Shown here: positions 63,801 to 64,000 of the stretch, piece after piece
Numbering within the stretch: the first letter of the stretch is position 1
Layout of the letters: each line of letters opens with the position of its first letter
DNA from: Acanthochromis polyacanthus
Taxonomy: Eukaryota > Chordata > Actinopteri > Pomacentridae
Assembly (NCBI RefSeq): GCF_021347895.1
Contig: NC_067120.1
Location: 21,747,361 to 21,811,360, forward strand
Length of the DNA: 64,000 nucleotides
Reading direction: 5' to 3'
Position numbers and translations under genes: made by a program
Notes under the pieces: generated by a model
What the model was told of the DNA's origin: nothing
The model's input: the letters and a program-made list of their open reading frames with translations, nothing else
The model's database searches: none

Positions 63801-64000
63801 ATTGATGACAGTCTAGTTAACAGTTTCAAATAGACAAGATCACGAACGCAGATCTAGCTTGTTCAATTGCTTCCATCGGCCCAGATGGCCTCATGTCCAG
63901 TTAAGGCTCCTAATGTCTGTAATCTCATCTGGGTCTGATTGCTGTGACACCATGTAAGCAGGCTCAGATTGAATCAAGCCCATTTGGACTATCAATTTCC

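Larger units (their letters stand above)
39951..64000 (-). other. Large 5' intron of myo9a, at least 24 kb, open at the window edge
   Basis: No exon carrying the P-loop (GESGSGKT) is visible on the minus strand, so the preceding coding exon lies beyond 64000. The stretch holds a (GGAGA)n tract, TTAA-family fragments, a hAT-like element, an LTR with primer-binding site, SINE and LINE fragments and an exon-like block. I see nothing recognisable in 40800-44270, 45000-46970, 47070-49060, 51810-54020, 57000-58200, 59000-60700 or 60850-64000; open frames there match nothing I know. Confidence 0.8.

Overview
The window is vertebrate nuclear DNA, almost certainly from a teleost fish. It holds split genes with GT-AG introns, abundant (CA)n, (TA)n and (GGAGA)n microsatellites, and remnants of Tc1/mariner, hAT, L2-like LINE and tRNA-derived SINE families that I recognise from teleost genomes. 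There is no sign of bacterial or viral gene organisation.

Only one protein-coding gene is recognisable. It lies on the minus strand and spans at least 6335-39950. Nine exons (39856-39950, 38856-38918, 34511-34610, 30091-30144, 25045-25142, 24001-24127, 17643-17732, 8683-8799, 6335-6469) join without a frame break into 879 nt, or 293 residues. These form the central part of a class IX unconventional myosin motor domain, from just before switch I to just after switch II. Residues in the exons at 25045-25142 and 24001-24127 match myosin IXa rather than IXb, so I call the gene myo9a; I cannot tell which teleost duplicate (aa or ab) it is. The ATP-binding P-loop exon and N-terminus must lie beyond 64000. 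The actin-binding part, IQ motifs, C1 and RhoGAP domains must lie on the other side of position 1.

Everything else is intron sequence. Counting from the gene's 5' side: 39951-64000 (at least 24 kb) holds a hAT-like element with inverted ends (49064-50076), a retroelement LTR with a tRNA-Pro type primer-binding site (51127-51778), a diverged SINE, a LINE tail and a large (GGAGA)n tract. The intron at 34611-38855 holds a 5'-truncated L2-like LINE with a 212-codon reverse-transcriptase C-terminal reading frame. The intron at 8800-17642 holds an internally deleted Tc1-like transposon with a broken transposase (12460-13518) and a short hAT element with a perfect 8-bp target duplication (14997-15727). 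The intron at 17733-24000 holds a SINE nested in another repeat, and two very long (GT)n arrays. The stretch 1-6334 holds Tc1-like fragments, and a purine tract that starts 18 bp from a myo9a splice donor.

I see no wholly new biological system. The observations most worth a second look are: a frame-neutral 18-codon exon that appears specific to myosin IXa; a dispersed family of TTAA-ended repeats with about six copies, all in one orientation; a head-to-head transposon-end hairpin; and an exon-like block at 54310-54385 that matches nothing I know.
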